DNA of 64,000 nt from Chitinophaga horti (GCF_022867795.2 NZ_CP107006.1:4712001-4776000); one strand, 5' to 3'; counted from the first letter of the stretch, positions 17,347 through 25,686 are shown. Numbers and translations are program-made. Notes: generated by a model not told the origin, from the letters alone.

Positions 17347-17676
17347 GTGAGATTTTTTGCACTTATACTTTCCATCATGGTACTGACACTTTCAGTAATG
17401 CCATGCTGTGCAATAGAATCAGCGTTTACAACCGAGCACCAACAAAATCAAGGTGTTTCTGAAAAATCCGGACATCATGAGCAGGGGGACGACTGTTGCG
17501 GTCATTGTTCTCCTTTCTATACTTGTGGGACCTGTGTGGGCTTTGTATTGGCTGCGCCCCTGGTGTATCCTTCCGGTTACCTCGCCTGTGAGCCATCTGA
17601 ACAATTTAGCCTTTATCTTCAGTCTGCACTTCAGGGACTTCCTGCATCAATCTGGCAACCGCCCAGGATAGGTTAA
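17347..17676 (+). CDS. DUF6660-like secreted Cys/His-rich protein (109 aa)
   Basis: A small exported protein with a signal peptide (residues 1-22) and a metal-ligand-rich centre: H-H-E-Q-G-D-D-C-C-G-H-C-S-P-F-Y-T-C-G-T-C. The pattern resembles DUF6660 proteins that precede TonB-dependent receptors and heavy-metal ATPases in Bacteroidota, and such a pair follows here. A periplasmic metal-binding or buffering role is inferred from the Cys and His clusters. The start is GTG at 17347; the ATG two bases upstream is out of frame. A start this close to the predicted promoter would make the mRNA nearly leaderless. Confidence 0.75.
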   Translation: MRFFALILSIMVLTLSVMPCCAIESAFTTEHQQNQGVSEKSGHHEQGDDCCGHCSPFYTCGTCVGFVLAAPLVYPSGYLACEPSEQFSLYLQSALQGLPASIWQPPRIG

Positions 17677-17714
17677 ACACTTTACGGCCATACGTGGCCT
17701 ATTTTATGTTTAAC
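17672..17714 (+). promoter_or_regulatory. Inverted repeat between the DUF6660-like gene and the TonB receptor gene
   Basis: GTTAAACA (17672-17679) is repeated inverted as TGTTTAAC (17707-17714), and a second inner pair GGCCA/TGGCC lies between them (17686-17690 and 17695-17699). The nested stems overlap the stop codon at 17676 and end 17 bases before the receptor start. They could form an mRNA structure that sets relative expression, or a regulator site. There is no T-run right after it, so it is not a standard terminator. Confidence 0.55.
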
Positions 17715-17731
17715 TTAAATTAATCTTTATA

Positions 17732-19912
17732 ATGAAAAAATTGACTGTGCTGCTGGCAGCACTGCTTTATACTGCTATTGCATATTCCCAGAACAATACT
17801 TTTAAGGCCACCATTAAAGATGGCAAAACAAACAGCCCTTTACCCGGCGCTTCAGTTCAGGTATTGGGAACGGCCATCGGGGCCTCTGCTGATACTACCG
17901 GAACTGTTGTCCTCAATAATATACCATCCGGGAAACAGGTCATCGAATTCCGTTTTATGGGTTATGCCAGTCGCAGGGATACCCTCGTTTTTCCACTTAG
18001 CCTAGTAAGCCCGCTAGCGGTTACTCTTGAAGCCGAAGAGGATGAGGACCTGGAGGAAGTGGTTATTTCTTCCACCCGAAGCAGCCGAACCATTGCCAAT
18101 ATTCCAACTCGTGTGGAAGTAATCGCCGGTGAAGAACTTGACGAGAAGGGCAACATGAAGCCGGGGGACATCCGCATGATGCTCGCTGAAAGTACGGGCA
18201 TCCAGACCCAGCAGACCTCTGCCACCAGCGGAAACTCTGCTATCCGTATCCAGGGCCTTGACGGTAAATACACCCAGGTGATCCGGGACGGCTTCCCCTT
18301 ATATTCCGGTTTCTCCGGTGGGTTGGGCCTTTTACAAATCGCTCCATTGGACTTACAGCAGGTGGAGGTAATCAAAGGTTCTTCTTCCACCCTCTATGGT
18401 GGTGGAGCCATCGCTGGCCTGGTGAATCTGGTATCTAAAAAACCTACTGAGCAGCGTCAGCTAAACTTCCTGCTCAATGGTACTTCTGCTTTGGGACTGG
18501 ACGCCAGCGGCTTCTATGCCCAGAAATTTAAAAGGGTAGGAACCACCGTCTATGCTGCCTACAATCACGGTACTGCCTACGATCCGGCAGACATTGGCCT
18601 GACCGCTATTCCTAAGTTTGACCGTTTCACGCTGAACCCTAAGCTGTTCCTGTATTTCAATGACAACACCACACTGATCGCCGGTATCAACGCAACCGTA
18701 GAAAAACGTATCGGGGGTGACCTGGAATACATCAAAGGCAACGGAAGCTCAGATCATTCTTATTTTGAGGAAAACAAAACTGGCCGTTACAGTAGCCAGC
18801 TAGACCTAGAGCACAAGCTCGGTGATCAGTCAAAACTGGTGTTTAAGAATAGTGTCAGCTATTATGACCGTACCATCGCCCTGCCTTCCTATCAGTTTGC
18901 AGGTAAGCAGGTATCCACTTACACCGAAGCCAACTACTCCCGCAACGGAGAAAAGGCCGACTGGGTAATTGGTGCCAATTTGCTGACCGATAAATTTACA
19001 GAGGACAAGTTAACGGGTACTGCTGCACGGGATTACAATTACACGACTGTCGGTGCCTTTGCATTAAGCACCTGGAATGCCACAGAGAAAATCAGCATTG
19101 AATCGGGCATCAGGGGAGATTACCACAATGAGTTCGGGTTCTTCTTTCTGCCCAGGATCTCTGCCTTATGGAAGATCAACCAGCATTTTTCTACCCGCCT
19201 GGGTGGCGGCCTGGGTTATAAAGCACCTACTGTATTTACCGAAGATGCTGAACGTATTCAGTTCCGTGGTGTGTTGCCACTGGATGTAGCAGGTACCAGG
19301 GCAGAACGGTCTTATGGTGCAAATTATGACATCAATTACCGCACCTCCCTGTTTGACGATAAGGTTGGCTTTAGTATCAACCATATGTTCTTTTATACCC
19401 GGATCAACAATCCGGTACTGCTTACTCAGGCTCCGGGTGGCAATTACCAATACCTCCAGCCAAATGGGAATTTCGACACTAAAGGGATGGAAACCAATGT
19501 CAAGCTGACCTATGGTGATTTCAAGTTGTTTGTGGGTTATACCTATGCGGATGTTAACCAGCATACCGGCAGTACGACAACGACTTATCCGCTAGTGTCC
19601 AAACACAGGCTCAACAATGTGCTTATGTATGAGATCGAAGAACAATGGAAAGTGGGTGCCGAAGCCTATTATTTCAGCCCTCAGCAACTCAACGATGGCA
19701 GCACCGGTAAAAGCTATTGGACAGCTGGTTTGATGGCAGAGCGCATATGGGAAAGGTTCTCTGTTTTCGTCAACTTTGAAAACTATACCAATACCCGTCA
19801 GACCAAATTCAGCCCGATCTATTCGGGACCCATTACCAGCCCCGTATTTAGGGATATTTATGCCCCTGTGGATGGTTTTGTAGTGAATGGCGGAATCAAG
19901 CTAAAGTTTTAA
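17732..19912 (+). CDS. TonB-dependent outer-membrane receptor, metal-linked
   Basis: A 726-residue receptor. Signal peptide about 1-19, then a CarboxypepD_reg-like domain (about 22-105, with L-P-G-A-S-V-Q-V-L-G-T), a plug domain (about 115-235, with I-R-I-Q-G-L-D-G-K-Y-T-Q-V and V-E-V-I-K-G-S-S-S-T-L-Y-G-G-G-A), and a beta barrel ending in G-G-I-K-L-K-F with the usual terminal Phe. It imports or exchanges a ligand across the outer membrane using TonB energy. Position 15 bases before the P1B ATPase and downstream of a Cys/His-rich protein points to a metal or metal complex as ligand. The exact ligand cannot be read from the sequence. Confidence 0.93.
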   Translation: MKKLTVLLAALLYTAIAYSQNNTFKATIKDGKTNSPLPGASVQVLGTAIGASADTTGTVVLNNIPSGKQVIEFRFMGYASRRDTLVFPLSLVSPLAVTLEAEEDEDLEEVVISSTRSSRTIANIPTRVEVIAGEELDEKGNMKPGDIRMMLAESTGIQTQQTSATSGNSAIRIQGLDGKYTQVIRDGFPLYSGFSGGLGLLQIAPLDLQQVEVIKGSSSTLYGGGAIAGLVNLVSKKPTEQRQLNFLLNGTSALGLDASGFYAQKFKRVGTTVYAAYNHGTAYDPADIGLTAIPKFDRFTLNPKLFLYFNDNTTLIAGINATVEKRIGGDLEYIKGNGSSDHSYFEENKTGRYSSQLDLEHKLGDQSKLVFKNSVSYYDRTIALPSYQFAGKQVSTYTEANYSRNGEKADWVIGANLLTDKFTEDKLTGTAARDYNYTTVGAFALSTWNATEKISIESGIRGDYHNEFGFFFLPRISALWKINQHFSTRLGGGLGYKAPTVFTEDAERIQFRGVLPLDVAGTRAERSYGANYDINYRTSLFDDKVGFSINHMFFYTRINNPVLLTQAPGGNYQYLQPNGNFDTKGMETNVKLTYGDFKLFVGYTYADVNQHTGSTTTTYPLVSKHRLNNVLMYEIEEQWKVGAEAYYFSPQQLNDGSTGKSYWTAGLMAERIWERFSVFVNFENYTNTRQTKFSPIYSGPITSPVFRDIYAPVDGFVVNGGIKLKF

Positions 19913-19927
19913 CCTTTTAAACTGTAA

Positions 19928-21874
19928 ATGATGAGTGAGGCATGTTGCGGTCCAGACAGCGGAAACAAAGTTCCTGCTGCCCCGCAGAAAGATAAGCAAG
20001 AGGATCAGGATAACAATGAAGGCTGGCTCAGTCATTGGCCGCTGCTTTCAGCATTGCTGATCTTACTTGGAATGCTGGTACTTGAATTTGGTTTCAGTTA
20101 CCAGCCGCCATTCCCATTTAACCTGACAATTTATGCCATTGCCTATCTGCTGGCCGGATACAATGTGCTCGCTATGGCCTTTCGCAAAGCAATGCGGCTG
20201 GATTTCTTCAATGAATTCTTCCTAATGAGCGTAGCTACTATTGGTGCTTTTTGTATCGGCTCCTACAGCGAAGGCGTGGCGGTAATGGTCTTCTATTCAA
20301 TAGGCGAATGGTTCCAGGATGCAGCGGTAAACAGGGCCAAACGAAGTATCAAGGCACTGCTGGACATCAGGCCGGACGAGGTGACCATATTACGGGAAGG
20401 CGTTACACAGGTGATCGATCCAAGGCAGGCCGCCATCGGTGATGTAATTCGGTTAAAGGCCGGGGAGAAAGTGGCCCTCGATGGGAAGTTGCTGTCCGAA
20501 ACCTCGGTATTCAATACTGCCGCGCTTACCGGGGAAAGCAAGCCGGATACCAAAAGAAAAGGTGAAATTGTATTGGCCGGCATGATCAACCTGGATCACG
20601 TGTCGGAAATAGAGGTGAGATCATTGTTTACCGACAGTAAGCTGAGTAAAATACTGGAAATGGTACAGGATGCGACCGCACGTAAATCCCAGACACAGCT
20701 TTTCATCAGCCGATTTGCGAAAGTCTATACCCCGATTGTCTTTGCTCTTGCTGTACTGGTCTGCTTCGCTCCCTATTTCTTTACAGTGGATTATAACTTT
20801 CAGCAATGGTTCTACCGTGCCCTGGTCTTTCTGGTGATCAGTTGCCCCTGCGCCCTGGTGGTGTCTATTCCCTTGGGTTATTTTGGCGGCATTGGTTTGG
20901 CTTCCCGAAATGGCATCCTGTTTAAAGGTTCCAATTTTCTGGACGTGATGACTGGCATCGATACGGTGGTAATGGACAAAACAGGCACCTTAACAAAGGG
21001 CGTTTTTAAGGTGCAGCAGATTGTGACCGCTGGTTTAGAGCAGCGGGAACTGATCAGGTTTGCAGCAGCAATGGAAACAAATTCCAGCCATCCCATCGCC
21101 AAAGCAATAGTAGCATACGCCGGGGATCAGGCTCAGGAACTGAAAGCAACCGATGTGCAGGAAATTGCAGGTAATGGGCTAAAAGGGACCGTAGAAGGCA
21201 AAACAATGCTGGCAGGAAATGTAAAGCTGCTGAATAAGTTCGGTATCACCTATCCCGCTGAAATTGATGAGCTGGTGGATACCGTTGTGCTGATCGCTAT
21301 ACAAGGCAAATATGCCGGATATATCACGATTGCCGATGAGCTTAAGGAAGATGCGAAACAGGCAATACAGCAACTGCATCAGCAGCACATTCAGACCGTC
21401 ATGCTTTCCGGCGATAAAAGTGCTGTAGTGAATAAAGTAGCAGGGCTGTTGGGCATCGATAAAGCCTTCGGTGATTTGTTGCCTGAAGGCAAGGTAGAAC
21501 AGGTGCAAAAGCTGAAAGATGAAGGCCGCCGTATCGCCTTTGTTGGTGATGGTGTAAATGATGCCCCAGTGATTGCGCTGGCCGATGTCGGTATCGCAAT
21601 GGGTGGACTGGGAAGTGATGCGACCATTGAAACGGCTGAAGTGGTCATTCAGAATGACCAGCCCTCTAAGATCACAACAGCTATACGGGTGGGCAGGATT
21701 ACCAAACAGATAGTCTGGCAGAACATCATACTGGCAATGGTCGTAAAGGTAATTGTACTTTCCCTTGGTGCTGGTGGTATTGCCAACCTTTGGGAAGCGG
21801 TGATTGCAGACGTGGGTGTTGCACTACTGGCAATACTCAATGCGGTGCGCATACAAAGAATGAAATGGAGTTAA
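19928..21874 (+). CDS. P1B-type heavy-metal ATPase, Zn/Cd/Pb class
   Basis: A 648-residue cation pump. The membrane metal site is C306-P-C308 (S-C-P-C-A-L-V-V-S-I-P), the phosphorylation motif is D350-K-T-G-T-L-T, and the hinge is G-D-G-V-N-D-A-P. The last membrane segment has A-D-V-G-V-A-L-L-A-I-L-N-A, whose Asp is typical of ZntA/CadA-type Zn2+/Cd2+/Pb2+ exporters. There is no full HMA domain; the N-terminus instead has E-A-C-C-G-P-D-S, a short Cys pair that may bind metal. Two adjacent ATGs (19928, 19931) are possible. It sits 15 bases after the TonB receptor and ends at a strong terminator, so the three-gene unit is one operon. Confidence 0.94.
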   Translation: MMSEACCGPDSGNKVPAAPQKDKQEDQDNNEGWLSHWPLLSALLILLGMLVLEFGFSYQPPFPFNLTIYAIAYLLAGYNVLAMAFRKAMRLDFFNEFFLMSVATIGAFCIGSYSEGVAVMVFYSIGEWFQDAAVNRAKRSIKALLDIRPDEVTILREGVTQVIDPRQAAIGDVIRLKAGEKVALDGKLLSETSVFNTAALTGESKPDTKRKGEIVLAGMINLDHVSEIEVRSLFTDSKLSKILEMVQDATARKSQTQLFISRFAKVYTPIVFALAVLVCFAPYFFTVDYNFQQWFYRALVFLVISCPCALVVSIPLGYFGGIGLASRNGILFKGSNFLDVMTGIDTVVMDKTGTLTKGVFKVQQIVTAGLEQRELIRFAAAMETNSSHPIAKAIVAYAGDQAQELKATDVQEIAGNGLKGTVEGKTMLAGNVKLLNKFGITYPAEIDELVDTVVLIAIQGKYAGYITIADELKEDAKQAIQQLHQQHIQTVMLSGDKSAVVNKVAGLLGIDKAFGDLLPEGKVEQVQKLKDEGRRIAFVGDGVNDAPVIALADVGIAMGGLGSDATIETAEVVIQNDQPSKITTAIRVGRITKQIVWQNIILAMVVKVIVLSLGAGGIANLWEAVIADVGVALLAILNAVRIQRMKWS

Positions 21875-21881
21875 TACGGGA

Positions 21882-21907
21882 GCCGGGTTTTATGCCCGGC
21901 TTTTTTT
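21882..21907 (+). terminator. Rho-independent terminator after the P1B ATPase
   Basis: GCCGGG (21882-21887) pairs with CCCGGC (21895-21900) around a 7-base loop and is followed by seven T. It closes the receptor-ATPase operon and isolates the ars operon to the right. Confidence 0.88.
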
Positions 21908-21936
21908 ACATCATGGCGTGTTCCGGCTGGACCGCC

Positions 21937-22060
21937 TATTGGTGCAGACGTTTCAAAAAAAGAGATCGTCTGCTGTTTATCTACCAAGCAATGCCTGTAT
22001 GATCCGGCTTTCTTGTTACCGGATTGCTATACACAAGCCCATGATCGCCTTAAGGCCGTT
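21937..22060 (+). pseudogene. IS110 transposase remnant with the centre deleted
   Basis: Bases 21937-21986 (ATTGGTGCAGACGTTTCAAA and onward) match the 5' end of the transposase at about 15861-15909. Bases from about 21987 (AGCAATGCCTGTATGATCCG) match its 3' end (about 16813-16870), including a readable D-C-Y-T-Q stretch. The roughly 900 bases in between are missing. What follows (TTTGGATACCCCAAATCA) is shared with the flank of the intact element before its decayed arsR. So this is the partner of that copy, reduced to its ends by internal deletion. Confidence 0.85.
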
Positions 22061-22101
22061 CCATTTGCTTTTTTCTCAAAAATTTGGATACCCCAAATCA
22101 T

Positions 22102-22119
22102 TATCGTAATATTGCGATA
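22102..22119 (+). promoter_or_regulatory. Candidate ArsR operator upstream of arsR
   Basis: TATCGTAATATTGCGATA is an 18-base near-perfect palindrome 15 bases before the arsR start. A related half (AATCGCAATATTGC) recurs before arsM and a decayed version (TATCGCAATATAAG) lies before the arsR pseudogene. The recurrence at ars genes supports a binding site for the ArsR repressor. Confidence 0.6.
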
Positions 22120-22134
22120 TAAATAACAGCAACG

Positions 22135-22467
22135 ATGGGCGCAACCAAGACTACATTATTTACCAAAGAACAGAACGATATGGCAGCGATGGCTAAAGCA
22201 ATAGCGCATCCAGCACGTATCGCCATCCTGCAATATTTGGTGAAGAAGAACGCCTGTGTCTGTGGTGATCTGGTAGAAGAGCTGGGATTGGCTCAGGCCA
22301 CTACCTCACAACACTTAAAGGAACTAAAGAATGCAGGCATCATTCAGGGTAACATTGAAGGGGTGAGTGTATGTTACTGCATTGATCCTAAAGTCTGGAA
22401 CCAATACCACAGCCTGTTCAGCAGCTTCTTTAAAGAAGTAGACCTGGAAGGGGCTAAATGCTGCTGA
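22135..22467 (+). CDS. arsR: ArsR-family metalloregulator
   Basis: A 110-residue winged-helix repressor (helix-turn-helix about 52-75: L-A-Q-A-T-T-S-Q-H-L-K-E-L). The As(III)-binding motif at the start of helix 3 is C41-V-C43-G-D-L-V-E, as in classical ArsR with the CVCDL pattern but with an inserted Gly. Further Cys occur at 80, 82, 109 and 110, so additional thiol ligands are available. It derepresses the operon when arsenite binds. It is the first gene of arsR-arsM-acr3-phosphoesterase-gcvH, and a palindromic candidate operator precedes it. A dead paralogue is at 16964. Confidence 0.93.
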   Translation: MGATKTTLFTKEQNDMAAMAKAIAHPARIAILQYLVKKNACVCGDLVEELGLAQATTSQHLKELKNAGIIQGNIEGVSVCYCIDPKVWNQYHSLFSSFFKEVDLEGAKCC

Positions 22468-22488
22468 TCTATTTTTTTGCCATAATCA

Positions 22489-22503
22489 ATCGCAATATTG
22501 CAA
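22489..22503 (+). promoter_or_regulatory. Second ars operator-like palindrome before arsM
   Basis: ATCGCAATATTGCAA contains the perfect palindrome GCAATATTGC (22492-22501) and shares the TCG-x-AATATTGC core with the site before arsR. It lies 25 bases before the arsM start, so arsM may have its own ArsR-controlled promoter. Confidence 0.5.
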
Positions 22504-22527
22504 AAGTACGATAAAACAACAAACGTT

Positions 22528-23367
22528 ATGCAAACCGAAGAACAACTCAAAGAACTGGTAAAACAGAAGTACAGCGAGATCGCTTTACAGGACAAGGATA
22601 CCAATGCGGCCTCTTGTTGTGGCGCTGGTGGATGTTCCACCGAAGTATATAACATCATGAGTGATGATTATACAAAGATGGAAGGTTACAACGCAGATGC
22701 TGATTTAGGCTTAGGTTGCGGCCTGCCTACTCAATTTGCGGCTATCAAAAAAGGCGATGTAGTGATTGACCTGGGCAGCGGTGCCGGTAATGATGCCTTT
22801 ATTGCCCGCGCAGAAACCGGGGAAACGGGTAAGGTGATCGGTATTGACTTTACTCCGGCCATGATCGAGAAAGCCCGTATGAATGCGGAAAAGCTGGCTT
22901 TTCACAATGTAGAGTTTCGCCAGGGAGATATTGAACACATGCCCGTTACCGCGAATGTGGCCGATGTGATCGTTAGCAATTGTGTATTGAACCTGGTGCC
23001 CAATAAGGATGCGGTCATTAAAGAAATATTCCGTGTATTGAAGCCCGGCGGTCATTTCAGTATTTCTGATGTGGTATTGGTTGGCGAATTGCCGGAGGCG
23101 CTGCGTTCAGCCGCTGAAATGTATGCCGGTTGCGTAGCTGGTGCGATTCAGAAAGACGAGTACCTGCGCCTGATCGAAGCCAATGGTTTTAATGGGATGA
23201 TGGTACAGAAGGAAAAAGCCATCATCATACCTGACGATATTTTAAAGAACTATTTGAATGAGCAGGGTATTGCTGATTTCAAAACTGGAAGTACGGGTAT
23301 ATTCAGCGTGACAGTTTATGCTGAAAAGCCTGCGGAGTCTTGTTGCCCTCCGGGATGTTGCAGTTAA
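22528..23367 (+). CDS. arsM: Arsenite S-adenosylmethionine methyltransferase ArsM
   Basis: A 279-residue enzyme that methylates As(III) with SAM to methylarsenicals. The SAM-binding motif is D-L-G-S-G-A-G (81-87). Three Cys needed for arsenite binding and methyl transfer are placed as expected: C64 (L-G-C-G-L-P), C152 (S-N-C-V-L-N-L) and C202 (Y-A-G-C-V-A-G). Extra Cys lie at 30, 31 and 36 (S-C-C-G-A-G-G-C), and the C-terminus is [10 protein letters not shown], typical metalloid-binding tails. I chose the ATG at 22528; an in-frame TTG 30 bases upstream is not needed. It follows arsR by 60 bases. Confidence 0.95.
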   Translation: MQTEEQLKELVKQKYSEIALQDKDTNAASCCGAGGCSTEVYNIMSDDYTKMEGYNADADLGLGCGLPTQFAAIKKGDVVIDLGSGAGNDAFIARAETGETGKVIGIDFTPAMIEKARMNAEKLAFHNVEFRQGDIEHMPVTANVADVIVSNCVLNLVPNKDAVIKEIFRVLKPGGHFSISDVVLVGELPEALRSAAEMYAGCVAGAIQKDEYLRLIEANGFNGMMVQKEKAIIIPDDILKNYLNEQGIADFKTGSTGIFSVTVYAEKPAESCCPPGCCS

Positions 23368-23389
23368 TCCTCATTTACAGAAAGAATAT

Positions 23390-24469
23390 ATGTCAGCAAA
23401 CAACTGCGCTCCGGCGCACGAGCGAAAAAAGCTCAGCTTTTTAGACCGTTACCTCACCCTATGGATCTTCCTGGCGATGGCTATCGGGGTCGGTATCGGT
23501 TATTTCGTCCCTTCATCCGCTGGTTTTATCAATAGTTTTTCCAGCGGCACGACCAACGTGCCACTAGCAGTCGGTCTGATCCTGATGATGTACCCACCAC
23601 TGGCGAAAGTCAGGTATGAGAAAATGGGCGAGGTATTCCGCAACACAAAAGTGTTGGGTACTTCATTGTTTTTAAACTGGATTGTTGGCCCGATACTGAT
23701 GTTTGCCCTGGCCATCATTTTCATGAAGGGCTATCCTGAATACATGGTGGGCCTGATCCTTATTGGCCTTGCGCGCTGTATTGCAATGGTGGTCGTATGG
23801 AACGAACTGGCAGAAGGCAACCGGGAGTATGCAGCCGGGCTGATCGCCCTGAACAGCATTTTTCAGGTATTGCTGTATAGTGTCTACGCTTACGTTTTCA
23901 TCACCGTGCTGCCGCCGCTCTTTGGCGTACAGGGACTGGATGTAAATATCACCATCGGGGAGATCGCCAAAAGTGTCGGCATCTACCTGGGCATTCCCTT
24001 CGCTGCCGGCGTGATTAGCCGCTACGCACTGACCCGCATTATGGGTGAAGATTGGTTCCAGCAGAAGTACGTTCCCTTTATTTCTCCCATTACCCTGATT
24101 GCTTTGTTATTCACCATCGTGGTCATGTTCAGCCTGAAGGGTGAACTGATCGTGCAAATACCTTTGGACGTGCTGCGCATTGCACTGCCGCTGGTCATCT
24201 ACTTTGCCATCATGTTCCTGGTCAGCTTCTTTGCTGGTAAGCGCATGGGAGCCGATTATTCCAAAAGCGCATCCATTGCCTTTACAGCTGCCGGAAACAA
24301 CTTTGAGCTGGCCATTGCAGTTGCCATAGGCGTGTTTGGTATCAACTCCGGGCAGGCATTCGTTGGAGTGATCGGGCCACTTGTAGAAGTACCTGCACTT
24401 ATCGCCCTGGTCAACCTTGCTTTCTGGCTCCGTAAAAAATATTATCCTACAACCATAGCACAATCTTAA
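23390..24469 (+). CDS. acr3: Arsenite efflux permease of the ACR3 family
   Basis: A 359-residue, ten-segment membrane transporter that expels arsenite using the proton gradient. The motif [12 protein letters not shown] contains the Cys conserved in Acr3 transporters, and S-F-F-A-G-K-R-M-G and [11 protein letters not shown] match the later membrane segments of the family. A charged N-terminal tail ([13 protein letters not shown]) precedes the first segment. I chose the ATG at 23390, preceded by AGAAAG, 22 bases after the arsM stop; an upstream in-frame start at 23318 would lie inside arsM. Fourth position in the operon is missing an ArsC reductase, so As(V) reduction must come from elsewhere. 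Confidence 0.95.
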   Translation: MSANNCAPAHERKKLSFLDRYLTLWIFLAMAIGVGIGYFVPSSAGFINSFSSGTTNVPLAVGLILMMYPPLAKVRYEKMGEVFRNTKVLGTSLFLNWIVGPILMFALAIIFMKGYPEYMVGLILIGLARCIAMVVVWNELAEGNREYAAGLIALNSIFQVLLYSVYAYVFITVLPPLFGVQGLDVNITIGEIAKSVGIYLGIPFAAGVISRYALTRIMGEDWFQQKYVPFISPITLIALLFTIVVMFSLKGELIVQIPLDVLRIALPLVIYFAIMFLVSFFAGKRMGADYSKSASIAFTAAGNNFELAIAVAIGVFGINSGQAFVGVIGPLVEVPALIALVNLAFWLRKKYYPTTIAQS

Positions 24470-24471
24470 AC

Positions 24472-25245
24472 ATGAAAATTGCATTATTCTCTGACATTCA
24501 CGCCAACCTCCCGGCCCTGGAAGCTTTCTTTGCCGATGTAGATGCACGTAAGCCCGACATGATCTATTGCCTGGGCGACCTGGTGGGTTACAACAGCTGG
24601 CCCAACGAGGTGATTGATGAAGTCCGCAGGCGTAACATTCCAACCATTGCAGGTAACTATGATTTTGGCATTGGCCGCATGAGCGATGAATGCGGTTGCG
24701 CTTACAAGACCGATACCGAGAAGGACATGGGCAAAATATCCATCTCCTATACCAACAGTTTGATGAAACCGGAGCAGCGCGCTTACCTGCGTACCCTGCC
24801 TGCGCACATTAAGGTGGAGTTCCAGCTGAACGAGGACAAGCTGAACCTGCTGCTGGTGCATGGAAGCCCGCGCAAGATCAACGAGTACCTGTTTGAAGAC
24901 CGGGAGGAAAAGAGCATGATCCGTATCATGGAGCAGGCAGATGCCGACATCATGTGCTTTGGTCATACCCATAAACCTTATCATCGGGTGCTTAATTCCG
25001 GTGTAGATGGTCAGGATCATTACCGTCATGCCATCAATATCGGCTCTGTCGGTAAGCCCAAAGACGGCAATCCGCAGGGTGGTTATGTCATGCTCAGCAT
25101 TAATGACAATAGCAGCATCACCGATCAAAGTAGCATTCAGGTTGAGTTCATTCGCTTTGAGTATGATGTGGAACGTGCTGCCAAAGGTGTTGAAGATAGC
25201 CCGCTTCCTAATGAGTATGCCGATATGTTACGTCGTGGTTTCTAA
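24472..25245 (+). CDS. Calcineurin-like metallophosphoesterase in the ars operon
   Basis: A 257-residue phosphoesterase with the five metallophosphoesterase motifs: D7-x-H9 (F-S-D-I-H), G-D-L-V-G-Y, G-N-Y-D (Tyr replaces the usual His of GNHD), L-L-V-H-G-S-P and F-G-H-T-H. It is probably a di-metal hydrolase of phosphodiesters or phosphomonoesters. It begins two bases after the acr3 stop, so it is translated as part of the ars operon. A Cys pair (E-C-G-C-A-Y) sits near residue 81. The substrate is unknown; the ars link suggests an organoarsenical or arsenate ester, but that is speculation. GNYD is an accepted variant of the motif. Confidence 0.9.
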   Translation: MKIALFSDIHANLPALEAFFADVDARKPDMIYCLGDLVGYNSWPNEVIDEVRRRNIPTIAGNYDFGIGRMSDECGCAYKTDTEKDMGKISISYTNSLMKPEQRAYLRTLPAHIKVEFQLNEDKLNLLLVHGSPRKINEYLFEDREEKSMIRIMEQADADIMCFGHTHKPYHRVLNSGVDGQDHYRHAINIGSVGKPKDGNPQGGYVMLSINDNSSITDQSSIQVEFIRFEYDVERAAKGVEDSPLPNEYADMLRRGF

Positions 25246-25257
25246 AATTCCATTGTT

Positions 25258-25632
25258 ATGAACTTTCCAGATCATCTGAAATATTCCGCTGAACACACCT
25301 GGCTTTCTGTAGCCGTTAATATAGGTATCGTTGGCATAACCGACTTTGCACAAAATGAATTAGGTGAGATTGTTTTTGTTGACCTGCCCGCTGTTGGCGA
25401 GACATTCGATGCAGATGAGGTATTCGGATCTGTGGAGGCCATTAAGACCGTAAGCGATCTTTTCATGCCTGTAGCCGTTACTGTAACAGAGATCAATCCT
25501 GCATTGAAGGATAACCCTGGGCTGCTCAATGATGATCCCTTCGGTGAGGGCTGGCTCATTAAAGTACAGATAACTGGTAATACGGACTCTCTTCTTTCCT
25601 CTGGTGAATACCAAGTAAGAACAGGTTCATAA
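25258..25632 (+). CDS. gcvH: Lipoyl carrier protein, GcvH family, in the ars operon
   Basis: A 124-residue GcvH-like protein. The lipoylation motif is E-A-I-K-T-V-S-D with the modified Lys near residue 62, and the W-L-I-K-V at the end of the domain is also typical. The start at 25258 follows the phosphoesterase stop by 12 bases, so it is the last gene of the ars operon before a terminator. No other glycine cleavage genes (gcvT, gcvP) are near, so it is a stand-alone lipoyl domain. Reduced lipoate is a dithiol that binds arsenite tightly, so a scavenging or sacrificial role is conceivable. Alternatively it replaces host GcvH damaged by arsenite. Confidence 0.92.
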   Translation: MNFPDHLKYSAEHTWLSVAVNIGIVGITDFAQNELGEIVFVDLPAVGETFDADEVFGSVEAIKTVSDLFMPVAVTVTEINPALKDNPGLLNDDPFGEGWLIKVQITGNTDSLLSSGEYQVRTGS

Positions 25633-25654
25633 AAATACATACCCTTAGATAATC

Positions 25655-25686
25655 AAAGCCATGCGATCAGCGTGGCTTTTTTTATT
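25655..25686 (+). terminator. Rho-independent terminator after gcvH
   Basis: AAAGCCATGC (25655-25664) pairs with GCGTGGCTTT (25670-25679) over a 5-base loop and runs into a T-rich tail. It ends the ars operon. Confidence 0.85.

Noticed and set aside
24107-25128. Long minus-strand frames opposite acr3 and the phosphoesterase gene
   Set aside because: The plus-strand genes are strong family matches; the antisense translations are low-information and rich in His, Gln and Cys in unlikely patterns.
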